Part shown: positions 7,011 to 13,634 of the stretch, in pieces
Position numbering within the stretch: the first letter of the stretch is position 1
Layout: each line of letters opens with the position of its first letter
Assembly (NCBI GenBank): GCA_902475445.1
Contig: CABRZN010000046.1
Coordinates: 1-13,634, forward strand
Direction: 5' to 3'
DNA: 13,634 bases
Source: an uncultured Collinsella sp.
GTDB taxonomy: Bacteria; Actinomycetota; Coriobacteriia; Coriobacteriales; Coriobacteriaceae
Made by a program: the position numbers and the translations under genes
Notes under the pieces: generated by a model
What the model saw: the letters and a program-made list of their open reading frames with translations, nothing else
Told to the model about the DNA's origin: nothing
The model's database searches: none

Positions 7011-7610
7011 ATGGACATCACCAGGAACATGAACGGAGCCAGAGCGCTCGTCGTGGGCGCAGGGCTCGCGCTCGCGCTCGCAATGGGCGCCGCCCCGACG
7101 CCAGCTATGGCAGCCGGGCGCGTTGGAACCACGAAAGTAATGGTCAGGACCGAGATCGACAACGTTGAGTTCAAAGTTCCGACGGTTATTCCCTTCGTCG
7201 CCAAGGCCGACGGCACGCTTCAGGGCCCCTCAGAAGACGCGACCACCATCGACAATCATTCGGCCTACGGCATCCATGTCACCAACATGAAGATCGACGC
7301 CATGAACACCTGGACCATTGCCGCCGACGCCAAGGCCGGAACCGCGCAGAACTCCATCGACTTTAAGGTCGGCCCCGACGGCGCACTCCAGAACGCCAGC
7401 GCCGCAATGCAGGGGACGGGCCTCGATCTTTCCAAGAATGCAGCCTTCGACATGGGCTACCAGGGCATTGCCGGCGGCACGGACAAAATCAAGCTCAAGA
7501 CAAGCGGAAACGTCGCCCGCGTCACGCGCGACATCTTCCACGTAACCGGCGAAGGCGATCAGGTTGCAACGATCACCTGGACGGTCGAGCCCGGTGCGCA
7601 CACGGCATAA
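7011..7610 (+). CDS. Secreted protein with a WxL-like domain
   Basis: 199 residues. A signal peptide (basic start, hydrophobic core at about 13-27, likely cut after PAMA near residue 34) precedes a Cys-free mature domain of about 165 residues. Two Trp motifs stand out: NTWTIAADA in the middle and ITWTVEPG at the very end. This spacing recalls the WxL domain of Firmicutes, which binds peptidoglycan non-covalently and has a mid-domain W-x-L and a terminal T-W-x-L motif; here the third position is Ile or Val. KVPTVIPFVAKADGTL and TIDNHSAYGIHVTN suggest a beta-sandwich. Start at 7011 has AAAGGAAC upstream. No LPxTG tail. It overlaps the next gene by 17 bases. The WxL assignment is a hypothesis; secretion is well supported. 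Confidence 0.85.
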   Translation: MDITRNMNGARALVVGAGLALALAMGAAPTPAMAAGRVGTTKVMVRTEIDNVEFKVPTVIPFVAKADGTLQGPSEDATTIDNHSAYGIHVTNMKIDAMNTWTIAADAKAGTAQNSIDFKVGPDGALQNASAAMQGTGLDLSKNAAFDMGYQGIAGGTDKIKLKTSGNVARVTRDIFHVTGEGDQVATITWTVEPGAHTA

Positions 7611-7875
7611 GGCCGTCGCCCTGGCCGCCGCCGTCAGCATCCTAGCGTTTGGGCCAGCCATGGCCTTTGCCCAGCAAGAACAGGCGCAGGCCGCCACGCA
7701 AGTAACGGTCGACCTCTCGGAGCTCGACCGCGGCGACCGCGAGGAACCGTTGGCGCAGACAGGCGACAGACGATGGCTCTTGGCAGCAGGCGCCACAGCA
7801 GCAGGCGCAGGAACCGCCGGCCTCGGTCTGCACATCAAACGCAGCCAGAAACAAAACATGGACAGGCCGCACTAA
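7594..7875 (+). CDS. Small sortase-anchored surface protein (LAQTG signal)
   Basis: 93 residues. Signal peptide at 1-26 (RTRHK, hydrophobic core, AMAFA cut site), a 30-residue mature stretch, then the sorting signal LAQTG (53-57), a hydrophobic segment (about 61-81) and the positive tail KRSQK. LAxTG is the form preferred by class E sortases of high-G+C Gram-positives. I start at GTG 7594, because the longer TTG version at 7564 adds ten polar residues before the signal peptide. The start lies inside the end of the preceding gene, so expression is probably by translational coupling; a ribosome site is weak (GGTCGAG). Small sortase-anchored proteins (CscD) accompany WxL proteins in lactic acid bacteria. 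No sortase gene is in the window. Confidence 0.82.
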   Translation: MRTRHKAVALAAAVSILAFGPAMAFAQQEQAQAATQVTVDLSELDRGDREEPLAQTGDRRWLLAAGATAAGAGTAGLGLHIKRSQKQNMDRPH

Positions 7876-7893
7876 ATTAGCTAAGGAGACCCC

Positions 7894-9324
7894 ATGGCAT
7901 CGAAGAACCTTTTGCCCGTCGTCGCACTCTGCGGCGCGCTCGCAACCGGAACGCCTGTCGCCGCTTGGGCGACTCCCGCCATGGCGGACTCCTTACCAGC
8001 AGCCCTAAGTTCCGCACCAAATCCGTCGAGCGCCATTGCGTGCGAGCGTTTTTCGATCGCACAGGCCGCAATCTCAACCTCGGGATGCCTTCGTCGTAAT
8101 ACGGACGGCTCGATAGTCGTGGATATCAAGCGTTCGAACAAGGCAAACGGCTCCCAGGCGGGGTGCGCCGTCTGCATGTGGCGCTCGGTTGTGCTCGATG
8201 CGGATGGCGATCCATGCAATTTAGAGCTGCGCATCGACATCGCTTCGGTCGATGACTCGGCGAACGGAGCGAAGGTCGCCTTCGACGGTACGTTTTTCGA
8301 GAAAGGAGGCGGTATATGTCTGGGCTGCGCCGCCGCGAATGCAGACGATGTGCAGCCCACCCTCTCATTCACGACATCGTTGCGACTGACCAAAGCCGAC
8401 ACCGATGCCATCGCGGCGGGAGAAGCGTCCCTGCTGTTCTACGCCGTCAGCACCAAAGACACAGACGCTCATTTCGAGAAGCCAGCCGGATCACTCAGCC
8501 TTACACGAGGGATAGAGACAGGCCCTATTGAAATCGATGCCCACGCGCAAAGCAGGCAACGCATTCTTGCCGACCCGGCGCTTCTCGAAATGGAGTGGAA
8601 CGGATCCGGAGCCATCGGAATTCTTCCCTCCGCGCTTGACGCCAAGACGCTCCCCTCAAACGACGAACCCATCAACGCAACCATACAAGAAGAGAGCGCG
8701 GACAAAGAAGCAGGTGCGGGCGACACGCCGTCGCCGACAAACGGCATCCCAGCTTCTCTCGAAGCACCGAATGAGCCCGCTAACGATCCAAACGATCCCG
8801 AGCTCGCGGACAGTCTGGGGCTTGCTGATCCTCAAGAGATCGATGAAGGTAACTGCTGCGTGCTTGCCGCGCTCGACCACACAGAGGTCATCGACGCTGC
8901 GGACATCGAAGTTGCCGCCGCCAATCAACCCGTCCGCAAGTCGGCCATCATCGCATTTCCCGAATCCATCGAAGTCGTCTTTTTGCCATCGGGCGAGGTC
9001 GTGGCCCCAACACTGCTCACCTTGTTGGGCGCCAAGAATACTCGAAACGAAATTAAAAAGGTCACGGTTGTCGACCCTGCAACCACCGCCAAGCTGCGTC
9101 TATACGCCGTTGCTCCAGATGGAGGCAAGACCTTGGAATTCGATGGCGACACACTCCTAGCCTGGCGACGTCTGGACATTATGCAAGACGTCTCGTATCA
9201 GATCGAACTCGAAGGGTTTGATCGTGCCCGCGATGCCAATATCATCGCCGCGGCTATTGAATCCCCACAGCGGCTTATGACACTGCGCTTTGACTACTAT
9301 CCCTATGTCCCGACAACCACCTGA
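7894..9324 (+). CDS. Large secreted surface protein with two CxxC motifs and an acidic linker
   Basis: 476 residues. Signal peptide to about residue 31 (ATPAMA, then DS). The N-terminal mature domain (about 45-215) holds seven cysteines (50, 65, 91, 94, 108, 142, 145), including CxxC at 91-94 and 142-145. A Pro/Asp/Glu/Asn-rich linker follows (about 255-318), then a Cys-Cys pair (321-322). The C-terminal beta-rich domain (about 350-470) loosely resembles the gene at 7011: 'VVFLPSGEVVAPT ... NEIKKVTV'. There is no sorting signal or C-terminal membrane anchor, so attachment, if any, would be non-covalent. AAGGAG lies 6 bases before the ATG, 18 bases after the LAQTG gene. No known family is recognised; a surface adhesin or structural subunit is a guess from context. 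Confidence 0.82.
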   Translation: MASKNLLPVVALCGALATGTPVAAWATPAMADSLPAALSSAPNPSSAIACERFSIAQAAISTSGCLRRNTDGSIVVDIKRSNKANGSQAGCAVCMWRSVVLDADGDPCNLELRIDIASVDDSANGAKVAFDGTFFEKGGGICLGCAAANADDVQPTLSFTTSLRLTKADTDAIAAGEASLLFYAVSTKDTDAHFEKPAGSLSLTRGIETGPIEIDAHAQSRQRILADPALLEMEWNGSGAIGILPSALDAKTLPSNDEPINATIQEESADKEAGAGDTPSPTNGIPASLEAPNEPANDPNDPELADSLGLADPQEIDEGNCCVLAALDHTEVIDAADIEVAAANQPVRKSAIIAFPESIEVVFLPSGEVVAPTLLTLLGAKNTRNEIKKVTVVDPATTAKLRLYAVAPDGGKTLEFDGDTLLAWRRLDIMQDVSYQIELEGFDRARDANIIAAAIESPQRLMTLRFDYYPYVPTTT

Positions 9325-9404
9325 GGCTTAAATGCTGCGCATCATTCCTAACACCACTTATATAACCGTATTAGATGAGTCGCGATGTGCCTCGCATTTC
9401 GTTC

Positions 9405-9413
9405 TGCTACGAT
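9405..9413 (+). promoter_or_regulatory. Candidate extended -10 promoter for the DUF554 gene
   Basis: TGC followed by TACGAT, an extended -10 element, lies 30 bases before the ATG of the DUF554 gene. No good -35 hexamer sits 16-18 bases upstream, as is common with extended -10 promoters. The same TGC + TAnGAT arrangement precedes the TerB gene at 10203. Confidence 0.4.
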
Positions 9414-9443
9414 TGCCACGTTGGCATCAATACAGGAGGGCTC

Positions 9444-10160
9444 ATGTCGGGCTTGGGAACAATCATCAACGTTGTGCTTTTAGTTGCGGGCGGTCTTTTG
9501 GGATTAGCGGGCGGCCGCTTCATTACACCGCGCATCCAAGACACGCTCATGAAAGCATCGGGGCTGTGCGTCCTGTTTATCGGCCTGGGCGGCACCATGC
9601 AAAAGATGCTCCTTATCGATGGGGAAGCGCTGGCGACCACCGGCACCACCATGCTCATTGTCTCGTTCGCCCTCGGCTCGCTCATCGGCGAGGCCGTCAA
9701 CTTGGAAGCCGCCATCGAGAACCTTGGCGAATGGCTCAAGCGCAAGACTGGCAGTGAGGGCGATAACGAGTTCACCAACGCTTTTGTCTCGACTTCACTC
9801 ACCGTGTGTATCGGTGCCATGGCTATCGTGGGATCAATCCAAGACGGCCTGCTCGGCGACTGGTCCACGCTCGCCCTCAAGGGAGCGCTGGACTGCATCA
9901 TCGTCTGCACCATGACGGCCTCGCTCGGACGCGGCTGCATCTTCTCGGCCCTGCCCGTAGCCGTGTTCCAGGGGACGATCACGTTGTTTGCCGGCGCGCT
10001 CTCCCCCATCATGACCACAGCAGCCCTCAACAGCCTTTCGCTCGTAGGCTCCATGCTCATCTTCTGCGTCGGCGTCAACCTCATCCGTCCTCAGACCTTC
10101 CGCACGGCCAATATGCTCCCCTCCGTCGTCATCGCCGTCATCTACGCCCTCCTGTTCTAA
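9444..10160 (+). CDS. DUF554 family membrane protein
   Basis: 238 residues, about six to seven membrane segments. It starts MSGLGTIINVVLLVAGGLLG and contains GLCVLFIGLGGTMQ, FALGSLIGEAVNLE, FVSTSLTVCIGAMAIVGSIQDG and FCVGVNLI, the typical pattern of DUF554 (PF04474; YqgA/YdfK-type). The function of this family is not established; transport is often supposed. The start at 9444 is fixed by AGGAGG 5 bases upstream; a longer reading from 9375 adds 23 residues with no ribosome site. It is separated from its neighbours by 119 and 88 bases and probably forms its own unit. Confidence 0.9.
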   Translation: MSGLGTIINVVLLVAGGLLGLAGGRFITPRIQDTLMKASGLCVLFIGLGGTMQKMLLIDGEALATTGTTMLIVSFALGSLIGEAVNLEAAIENLGEWLKRKTGSEGDNEFTNAFVSTSLTVCIGAMAIVGSIQDGLLGDWSTLALKGALDCIIVCTMTASLGRGCIFSALPVAVFQGTITLFAGALSPIMTTAALNSLSLVGSMLIFCVGVNLIRPQTFRTANMLPSVVIAVIYALLF

Positions 10161-10202
10161 ATCTATCAACGCAGCGGCATCCCGAACACCTGTTTGATGC
10201 TG

Positions 10203-10211
10203 TGCTATGAT
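10203..10211 (+). promoter_or_regulatory. Extended -10 promoter of the TerB/BrxD-like operon
   Basis: TGC + TATGAT is a near-consensus extended -10 box, placing the RNA start near 10218 and giving a leader of about 30 bases before the GTG at 10249. The -35 region (around 10183-10188) is poor. It lies just after the DUF554 gene and so marks the start of a new transcription unit. Confidence 0.5.
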
Positions 10212-10248
10212 ATGAGGTCACCGAAGCTGCGTTAGGAGAGGAGAAGCG

Positions 10249-12009
10249 GTGGCCGACCAGGACATCAAGATGCTCATCGAGCGCATTATGGCCGAGGCCC
10301 GGACCCATCAGTCCGCCCGCTTCTCAAACGAAATCTACGCAGACGAGCCGATTCTCAAAACCGGCCGACAGATGCAGAATTTCCTTCCCGACCAGTACCG
10401 CAAGATGCGCGAGATATCGCGCTGGCAGGATGACCCCAAAGGCGGCGCGGGTCGCTGGCTTTCGGAAGCCGAGCTTTTTTACCGCCAAGGCCTGCTGATG
10501 GCCGACTTTGAGGACGACTGCCCCTACAACGGCACCTTTAAGTCGTACTTTCCCACCTACAATGCCATGAGCGATCGACAGTTGCGCGGCTACTTTACCT
10601 GGCGTGCCCAAGTGCGCCGCGGAACCGTCGAGGAAACGTCTACATCCTTTGCCTTTCTGTATCTCTATGAGCTGATTTGCGGCATTGGCGTAGATAATCC
10701 GCTCGAGGGTTTTAACAAGATCAAGGCCTTTTGGGATGCCTACCGCGCCTTTGAGCCCGGCATCGACCGGTTTGCGCGCGTGTGGCTGCAGGATTACGCC
10801 GTGTTCCACGGGCTCGACCCCAAGCTGCTTCGTGACTCTAAAACCGTCATGTTCGATAATGCCCTTATCGAGCTGCGGCACGCGGCACGAGACCTTGTGC
10901 CAGCGCCGGCACCGTCCGGCCAGACCCCTAAGCGTCGCAAAACCTCCGAGCCCACGCTCCCCCTTCCGCCCGATGAGGTGCGCGAGGAGCGACTCATGGC
11001 CGCCATCAACGCCCTCTCCACGTACAACCTAAGTAACTCGCGGCTCGACCGCAGCCACCACCGCGATCTGCGCCACGTGGCGTGCGCCGTGTATGTCCGT
11101 ATGGCGCGCTACTATGACACGCACCGAAAGACCGGCATCGTGGCGAGCTTATTTGGGGAGGAGACGGCCATGCCCTACACCATGTTTGCCTCGGCCGTAT
11201 TCTTTGCGCCCGAGCGCCACGAGGACTGCGAATACCGCCTGGATCCCATCCATATCTACCGTTGCCAAAACGGCTTTTGGGAATGTATGCGTATCCACGG
11301 TAGTAGGCAAAAGAGCAGCAAGCTCGGTGAAATGATGCGCGCCTGCGACCAACGCCTGCGCCTGGCGCTGGACCCCGCCCATCCCCTTAAGGAAGAAAAG
11401 GTCCCCAAATATCTGGCCAAGATTATCGATGACGAGATTGTGGCATGGCTTTCGTGGGACGCCGCACACCAGCCCGTCAAGATCGATATCGACCTGAGCC
11501 AGCTGGGGCATATCCGAAACGCCGCAGCACAGACGCGCGAGGCGCTTTTGATCGACGAGGAGCGCGAGGACGATGCGCTTACGGAAGCCGCGGAAGCAGA
11601 TTCTGGGCAACCGGAAGCCGAACCCGCGGCAAACATGATTGCCGAACCGGCCGCAGCGTCCACGCAGCAGAATGAGGCTGACGAGCCGACCATCTCCACC
11701 GAGCAGTTTGGTGTCGTGGCCCCGCTCCTCGCGCCCGAGCCCACACCCGCAACGCCCATGTCCGCCGGCACCGCATCCGCACTCGCCCACGCCGCAGAAG
11801 ACTATCTTCGTGCGTTGCTCGAGCAGAACGCGGCGCAGGCAGCATCGGCTGTGGAGAGGTCGGGCCAGAGCGAAGACATGCTTGTCGACAACATCAACGA
11901 AGCGCTCTTTGACCTCGTGGGCGACACCGTTATTGAATTCGGCGCGGCGGGACCGCAGATAATCGAGGACTACGAAGCAGACGTGAGAGGATATCTAGAC
12001 CATGAGTGA
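10249..12009 (+). CDS. TerB-N/TerB-C domain protein of a BrxD-helicase cassette
   Basis: 586 residues, soluble. The TerB-N domain (about 36-205; PF13208) is marked by FLPDQYRKM, DFEDD (86-90), YFPTYNAMSDRQLRGYFTWR (100-119), YLYELICGIGVDN (138-150) and WLQDYAVFHGLD (179-190). A charged linker (about 216-245) and a middle region follow, then the TerB-C domain (PF15615) from about 405 (IDIDLSQLGHIRNAAAQTR) to the end (NINEALFDLVGDTVIEF, IIEDYEADV). An Ala/Pro/Glu-rich insert occupies about 440-480. TerB-N/TerB-C proteins have been linked by comparative genomics to Ter stress and DNA-processing systems; no biochemical activity is assigned. GTG start with AGGAGAGGAG upstream; it overlaps the ATPase gene by 8 bases, implying a shared complex. 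True tellurite resistance is unlikely, as no other ter genes are seen. Confidence 0.9.
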   Translation: MADQDIKMLIERIMAEARTHQSARFSNEIYADEPILKTGRQMQNFLPDQYRKMREISRWQDDPKGGAGRWLSEAELFYRQGLLMADFEDDCPYNGTFKSYFPTYNAMSDRQLRGYFTWRAQVRRGTVEETSTSFAFLYLYELICGIGVDNPLEGFNKIKAFWDAYRAFEPGIDRFARVWLQDYAVFHGLDPKLLRDSKTVMFDNALIELRHAARDLVPAPAPSGQTPKRRKTSEPTLPLPPDEVREERLMAAINALSTYNLSNSRLDRSHHRDLRHVACAVYVRMARYYDTHRKTGIVASLFGEETAMPYTMFASAVFFAPERHEDCEYRLDPIHIYRCQNGFWECMRIHGSRQKSSKLGEMMRACDQRLRLALDPAHPLKEEKVPKYLAKIIDDEIVAWLSWDAAHQPVKIDIDLSQLGHIRNAAAQTREALLIDEEREDDALTEAAEADSGQPEAEPAANMIAEPAAASTQQNEADEPTISTEQFGVVAPLLAPEPTPATPMSAGTASALAHAAEDYLRALLEQNAAQAASAVERSGQSEDMLVDNINEALFDLVGDTVIEFGAAGPQIIEDYEADVRGYLDHE

Positions 12010-13306
12010 TACCACATCCACAGCACCCCGTGTGCCCAAGCGCGTCGCCGCCGTCATTCTCAACTCGCTCAAGGGCGGCGTCGTCCCGCGCATCGGCCTT
12101 CCCTACATCACCGTGGGACGCGAGGTCGAGATCCGCGCCCTGCTCACCGACCTGAGCCTCATCGCCGATGGCGGCGCAAGCTTCCGCTTCCTGGTCGGTC
12201 GCTACGGCGCCGGCAAGAGCTTTTTGCTCCAAACCATCCGTACGCACGCCATGGGTGAGGGCTTCGTCGTCGCCGATGCCGACCTTTCGCCCGAGCGTCG
12301 ACTGCAGGGCGGTCAGGGGCAGGGTCTGGCCACCTACCGAGAGCTCGTCCGCAACATATCGACCAAGACGCGCCCCGAGGGCGGCGCGCTCAACCTTATC
12401 CTGGATCGCTGGGTCGCCTCGTGCGCCGATACCGACGAGTCAGCCGTTAATGCCCAGCTTGCCCCGCTCGAGGAGATGGTCCACGGCTTCGACTTCACCC
12501 GCATGCTCCGCCGCTATCGCATGGCCGCATCCGGGGGCGACGAAGAGGCCATGAGCCGCGTGACCAAATGGATTCGCGGCGAATACCGCACCAAGAGCGA
12601 GGCACGCGCCGAGCTGGGCTCCTCGACCATCATCAGCGATGACGACTGGTACGACTACGTTAAGCTCATTGCGCGCTTTTTGGTCTGCAGCGGCTACAAG
12701 GGCATGCTGGTGCTCATCGACGAGCTCGTGAATCTGTATAAGATTCCCAACGCCATCACGCGCCAATACAACTACGAGAAGATCCTGACCATGTACAACG
12801 ACACGCTCCAGGGCAAGGCGCAGTACCTGGGCATGATCATGGGCGGCACACCAACCTCCATCGAAGACCGCCGCCGCGGCGTGTTCTCCTACGAGGCTCT
12901 TCGCAGCCGACTCGCTCAGGGTCGCTTTGCGCGCGAGGACCTTAAGGACATGCTCGCGCCCATCATCCGCCTGCAGCCGCTCACCTACGAGGAGCTACTG
13001 GTGCTCATCGAAAAACTCATGCAAATTCACGCCGGCTACTTTGGCTGGACGCCCACGCTTACCGAGAACGACTTGGTGGACTTCCTCAAGATCGAGTTCG
13101 GTCGTGTGGGAGCCGACACGCACCTAACACCGCGTGAGGTTATTCGCGACTTTATCGAGCTGCTCGATATCCTGTGCCAGAACCCCGACGCCAACGTAGC
13201 CGAGCTGCTGCAAAGCGTCGGCGGCGACGCGCTGGCGCCGGCAGCAGCAACAGGCGACACCGGCACCGCAGGCGACGATCGCAACTTCGCCGAATTCACC
13301 ATCTAA
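12002..13306 (+). CDS. BrxD-like P-loop ATPase (DUF2791, BREX ATP-binding family)
   Basis: 434 residues. Walker A is GRYGAGKS (66-73) and Walker B is MLVLIDEL (235-242); GGTPTS (281-286) follows as a sensor-like segment. The order 'PKRVAxxIxxSLxxGVVPRxGLxxIxVGR' at the start, LSPERRL (95-101) and YNYEKILTMYNDTLQG (256-271) is typical of the BrxC/BrxD family (PF10923). In type 2 BREX (Pgl) loci the short form, BrxD, is paired with the helicase BrxHI, as here. The C-terminus is a low-complexity Ala/Gly/Thr/Asp stretch (about 410-427) capped by NFAEFTI, possibly a docking peptide. ATG start with AGAGGA 10 bases upstream inside the TerB gene. It is probably AAA+-like and DNA-associated; substrate and trigger unknown. 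Confidence 0.92.
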   Translation: MSDTTSTAPRVPKRVAAVILNSLKGGVVPRIGLPYITVGREVEIRALLTDLSLIADGGASFRFLVGRYGAGKSFLLQTIRTHAMGEGFVVADADLSPERRLQGGQGQGLATYRELVRNISTKTRPEGGALNLILDRWVASCADTDESAVNAQLAPLEEMVHGFDFTRMLRRYRMAASGGDEEAMSRVTKWIRGEYRTKSEARAELGSSTIISDDDWYDYVKLIARFLVCSGYKGMLVLIDELVNLYKIPNAITRQYNYEKILTMYNDTLQGKAQYLGMIMGGTPTSIEDRRRGVFSYEALRSRLAQGRFAREDLKDMLAPIIRLQPLTYEELLVLIEKLMQIHAGYFGWTPTLTENDLVDFLKIEFGRVGADTHLTPREVIRDFIELLDILCQNPDANVAELLQSVGGDALAPAAATGDTGTAGDDRNFAEFTI

Positions 13307-13341
13307 CCTGCCAAAAAGGGACAGGTTTATTTTGGCAGGTT
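13305..13341 (+). terminator. 12-bp perfect inverted repeat after the ATPase gene; terminator/attenuator or dispersed palindrome
   Basis: AACCTGCCAAAA (13305-13316) is exactly mirrored by TTTTGGCAGGTT (13330-13341) around a 13-base loop; the left arm begins inside the TAA stop. Four T (13340-13343) follow, then ATC. That makes it a plausible but weak intrinsic terminator, which would reduce read-through into the helicase gene. The loop also contains CAGGTT, which could pair with the left AACCTG as an alternative shorter stem. The perfect symmetry and internal repeats also fit a dispersed palindromic element. Confidence 0.6.
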
Positions 13342-13422
13342 TTATCTGGGCAAACGCCGATATTGCAATTCGACGACCTATAGTCAGCTGCTTTTGAACG
13401 CTCGTTTTTGAAAGGAGGCCCC

Positions 13423-13634
13423 GTGAACGCTTTTGACCGATATGCCCCGTTTATCCAGGATTTCATCTACTCCCACGATTGGGAGAGCCTGCGCTCTATC
13501 CAGGTTGCGGCGGCAGATGCCATCTTCAACACGCAAGACAATGTGCTCCTGACGGCATCCACAGCATCCGGCAAAACTGAGGCGGCTTTCTTTCCCATCC
13601 TGACCGAGTTTTGGGAGAACCCACCCGCGAGCGT
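13423..13634 (+). CDS. Lhr/BrxHI-like DEAD/DEAH-box helicase, N-terminus (runs off the right edge)
   Basis: The first 70 residues of an SF2 helicase. LRSIQVAAADAIF (23-35) is the Q-motif region and LLTASTASGKTEAAFFP (42-58) is motif I, with Lys51-Thr52 as the ATP-binding pair; 'ASTxSGKTEAAFLP' is typical of Lhr-like enzymes. Such a helicase (BrxHI) follows BrxD in type 2 BREX. GTG start with AAAGGAGG 4 bases upstream. A gap of 116 bases with a strong hairpin separates it from the ATPase gene, and TATAGT (13379-13384) could be its own -10 box, so it may be expressed at a different level from the two genes before it. Motifs II-VI and any C-terminal domains are outside the window. Confidence 0.85.
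   Translation, partial: MNAFDRYAPFIQDFIYSHDWESLRSIQVAAADAIFNTQDNVLLTASTASGKTEAAFFPILTEFWENPPAS

Noticed and set aside
8528..9160. Plus-strand second frame inside the large secreted protein
   Set aside because: No start signal, Ser/Arg/Pro-rich translation; the sense frame has a signal peptide and a good ribosome site.
11149..11790. Minus-strand open frame of 213 codons inside the TerB gene
   Set aside because: Gly/Cys/Arg-rich composition typical of a shadow; the sense frame carries the TerB-C domain.
10249..12009. Reading the TerB gene as a tellurite-resistance determinant
   Set aside because: Classical resistance needs terZABCDE-type genes; none is present, and TerB-N/C proteins beside DNA helicases are a different context.

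Overview
The window looks like part of a chromosome from a high-G+C Gram-positive bacterium, most likely a gut Coriobacteriia of the Collinsella type. This is inferred from four things: strong Shine-Dalgarno sites with several GTG starts, short intergenic gaps, wall-anchoring and signal-peptide architecture, and anaerobic flavin/iron-sulfur metabolism. No rRNA marker is present, so the genus is a guess. I see no tRNA, rRNA, CRISPR array, insertion sequence or phage gene.

Layout: (1) 1-1306, minus strand: the N-terminus of a KdgT-like 2-keto-3-deoxygluconate permease, then an overlapping azlC-azlD pair (branched-chain amino acid exporter). (2) 1433-2245, plus strand: a stand-alone HD-domain phosphohydrolase, divergent from azlC. 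(3) 2242-5867, minus strand: a three-gene operon, in transcription order a GlcD/LctD-type FAD oxidoreductase, EtfB, and EtfA with an N-terminal ferredoxin domain carrying two [4Fe-4S] motifs. This is the gene set of an electron-confurcating lactate dehydrogenase-Etf complex. Its last stop codon shares a CTAG with the stop of the converging HD gene. (4) 6118-9324, plus strand: five tightly packed genes for a cell-surface locus. They encode a short protein of unknown role, a membrane-anchored beta-domain protein, a secreted protein with WxL-like features, a tiny protein with an LAQTG sortase signal, and a large secreted Cys-containing protein. The architecture recalls the Firmicutes Csc/WxL clusters. 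(5) 9444-10160: a DUF554 membrane protein. (6) 10249 to the window end, plus strand: a TerB-N/TerB-C protein, a BrxD-like (DUF2791) P-loop ATPase and the start of an Lhr/BrxHI-like helicase. A 12-bp perfect inverted repeat lies between the last two.

The two regions of most interest are the surface locus (4) and the TerB/BrxD/helicase cassette (6). The cassette uses BREX type 2 (Pgl) parts next to a Ter-family domain protein, without any BREX methylase or PglZ in view. It is a candidate DNA-processing or anti-phage system whose remainder lies beyond the right edge. Regions (1) to (3) and (5) are ordinary metabolism and transport. No gene-free stretch exceeds 300 bases; the largest gap (5868-6117) holds a direct repeat and a palindrome.
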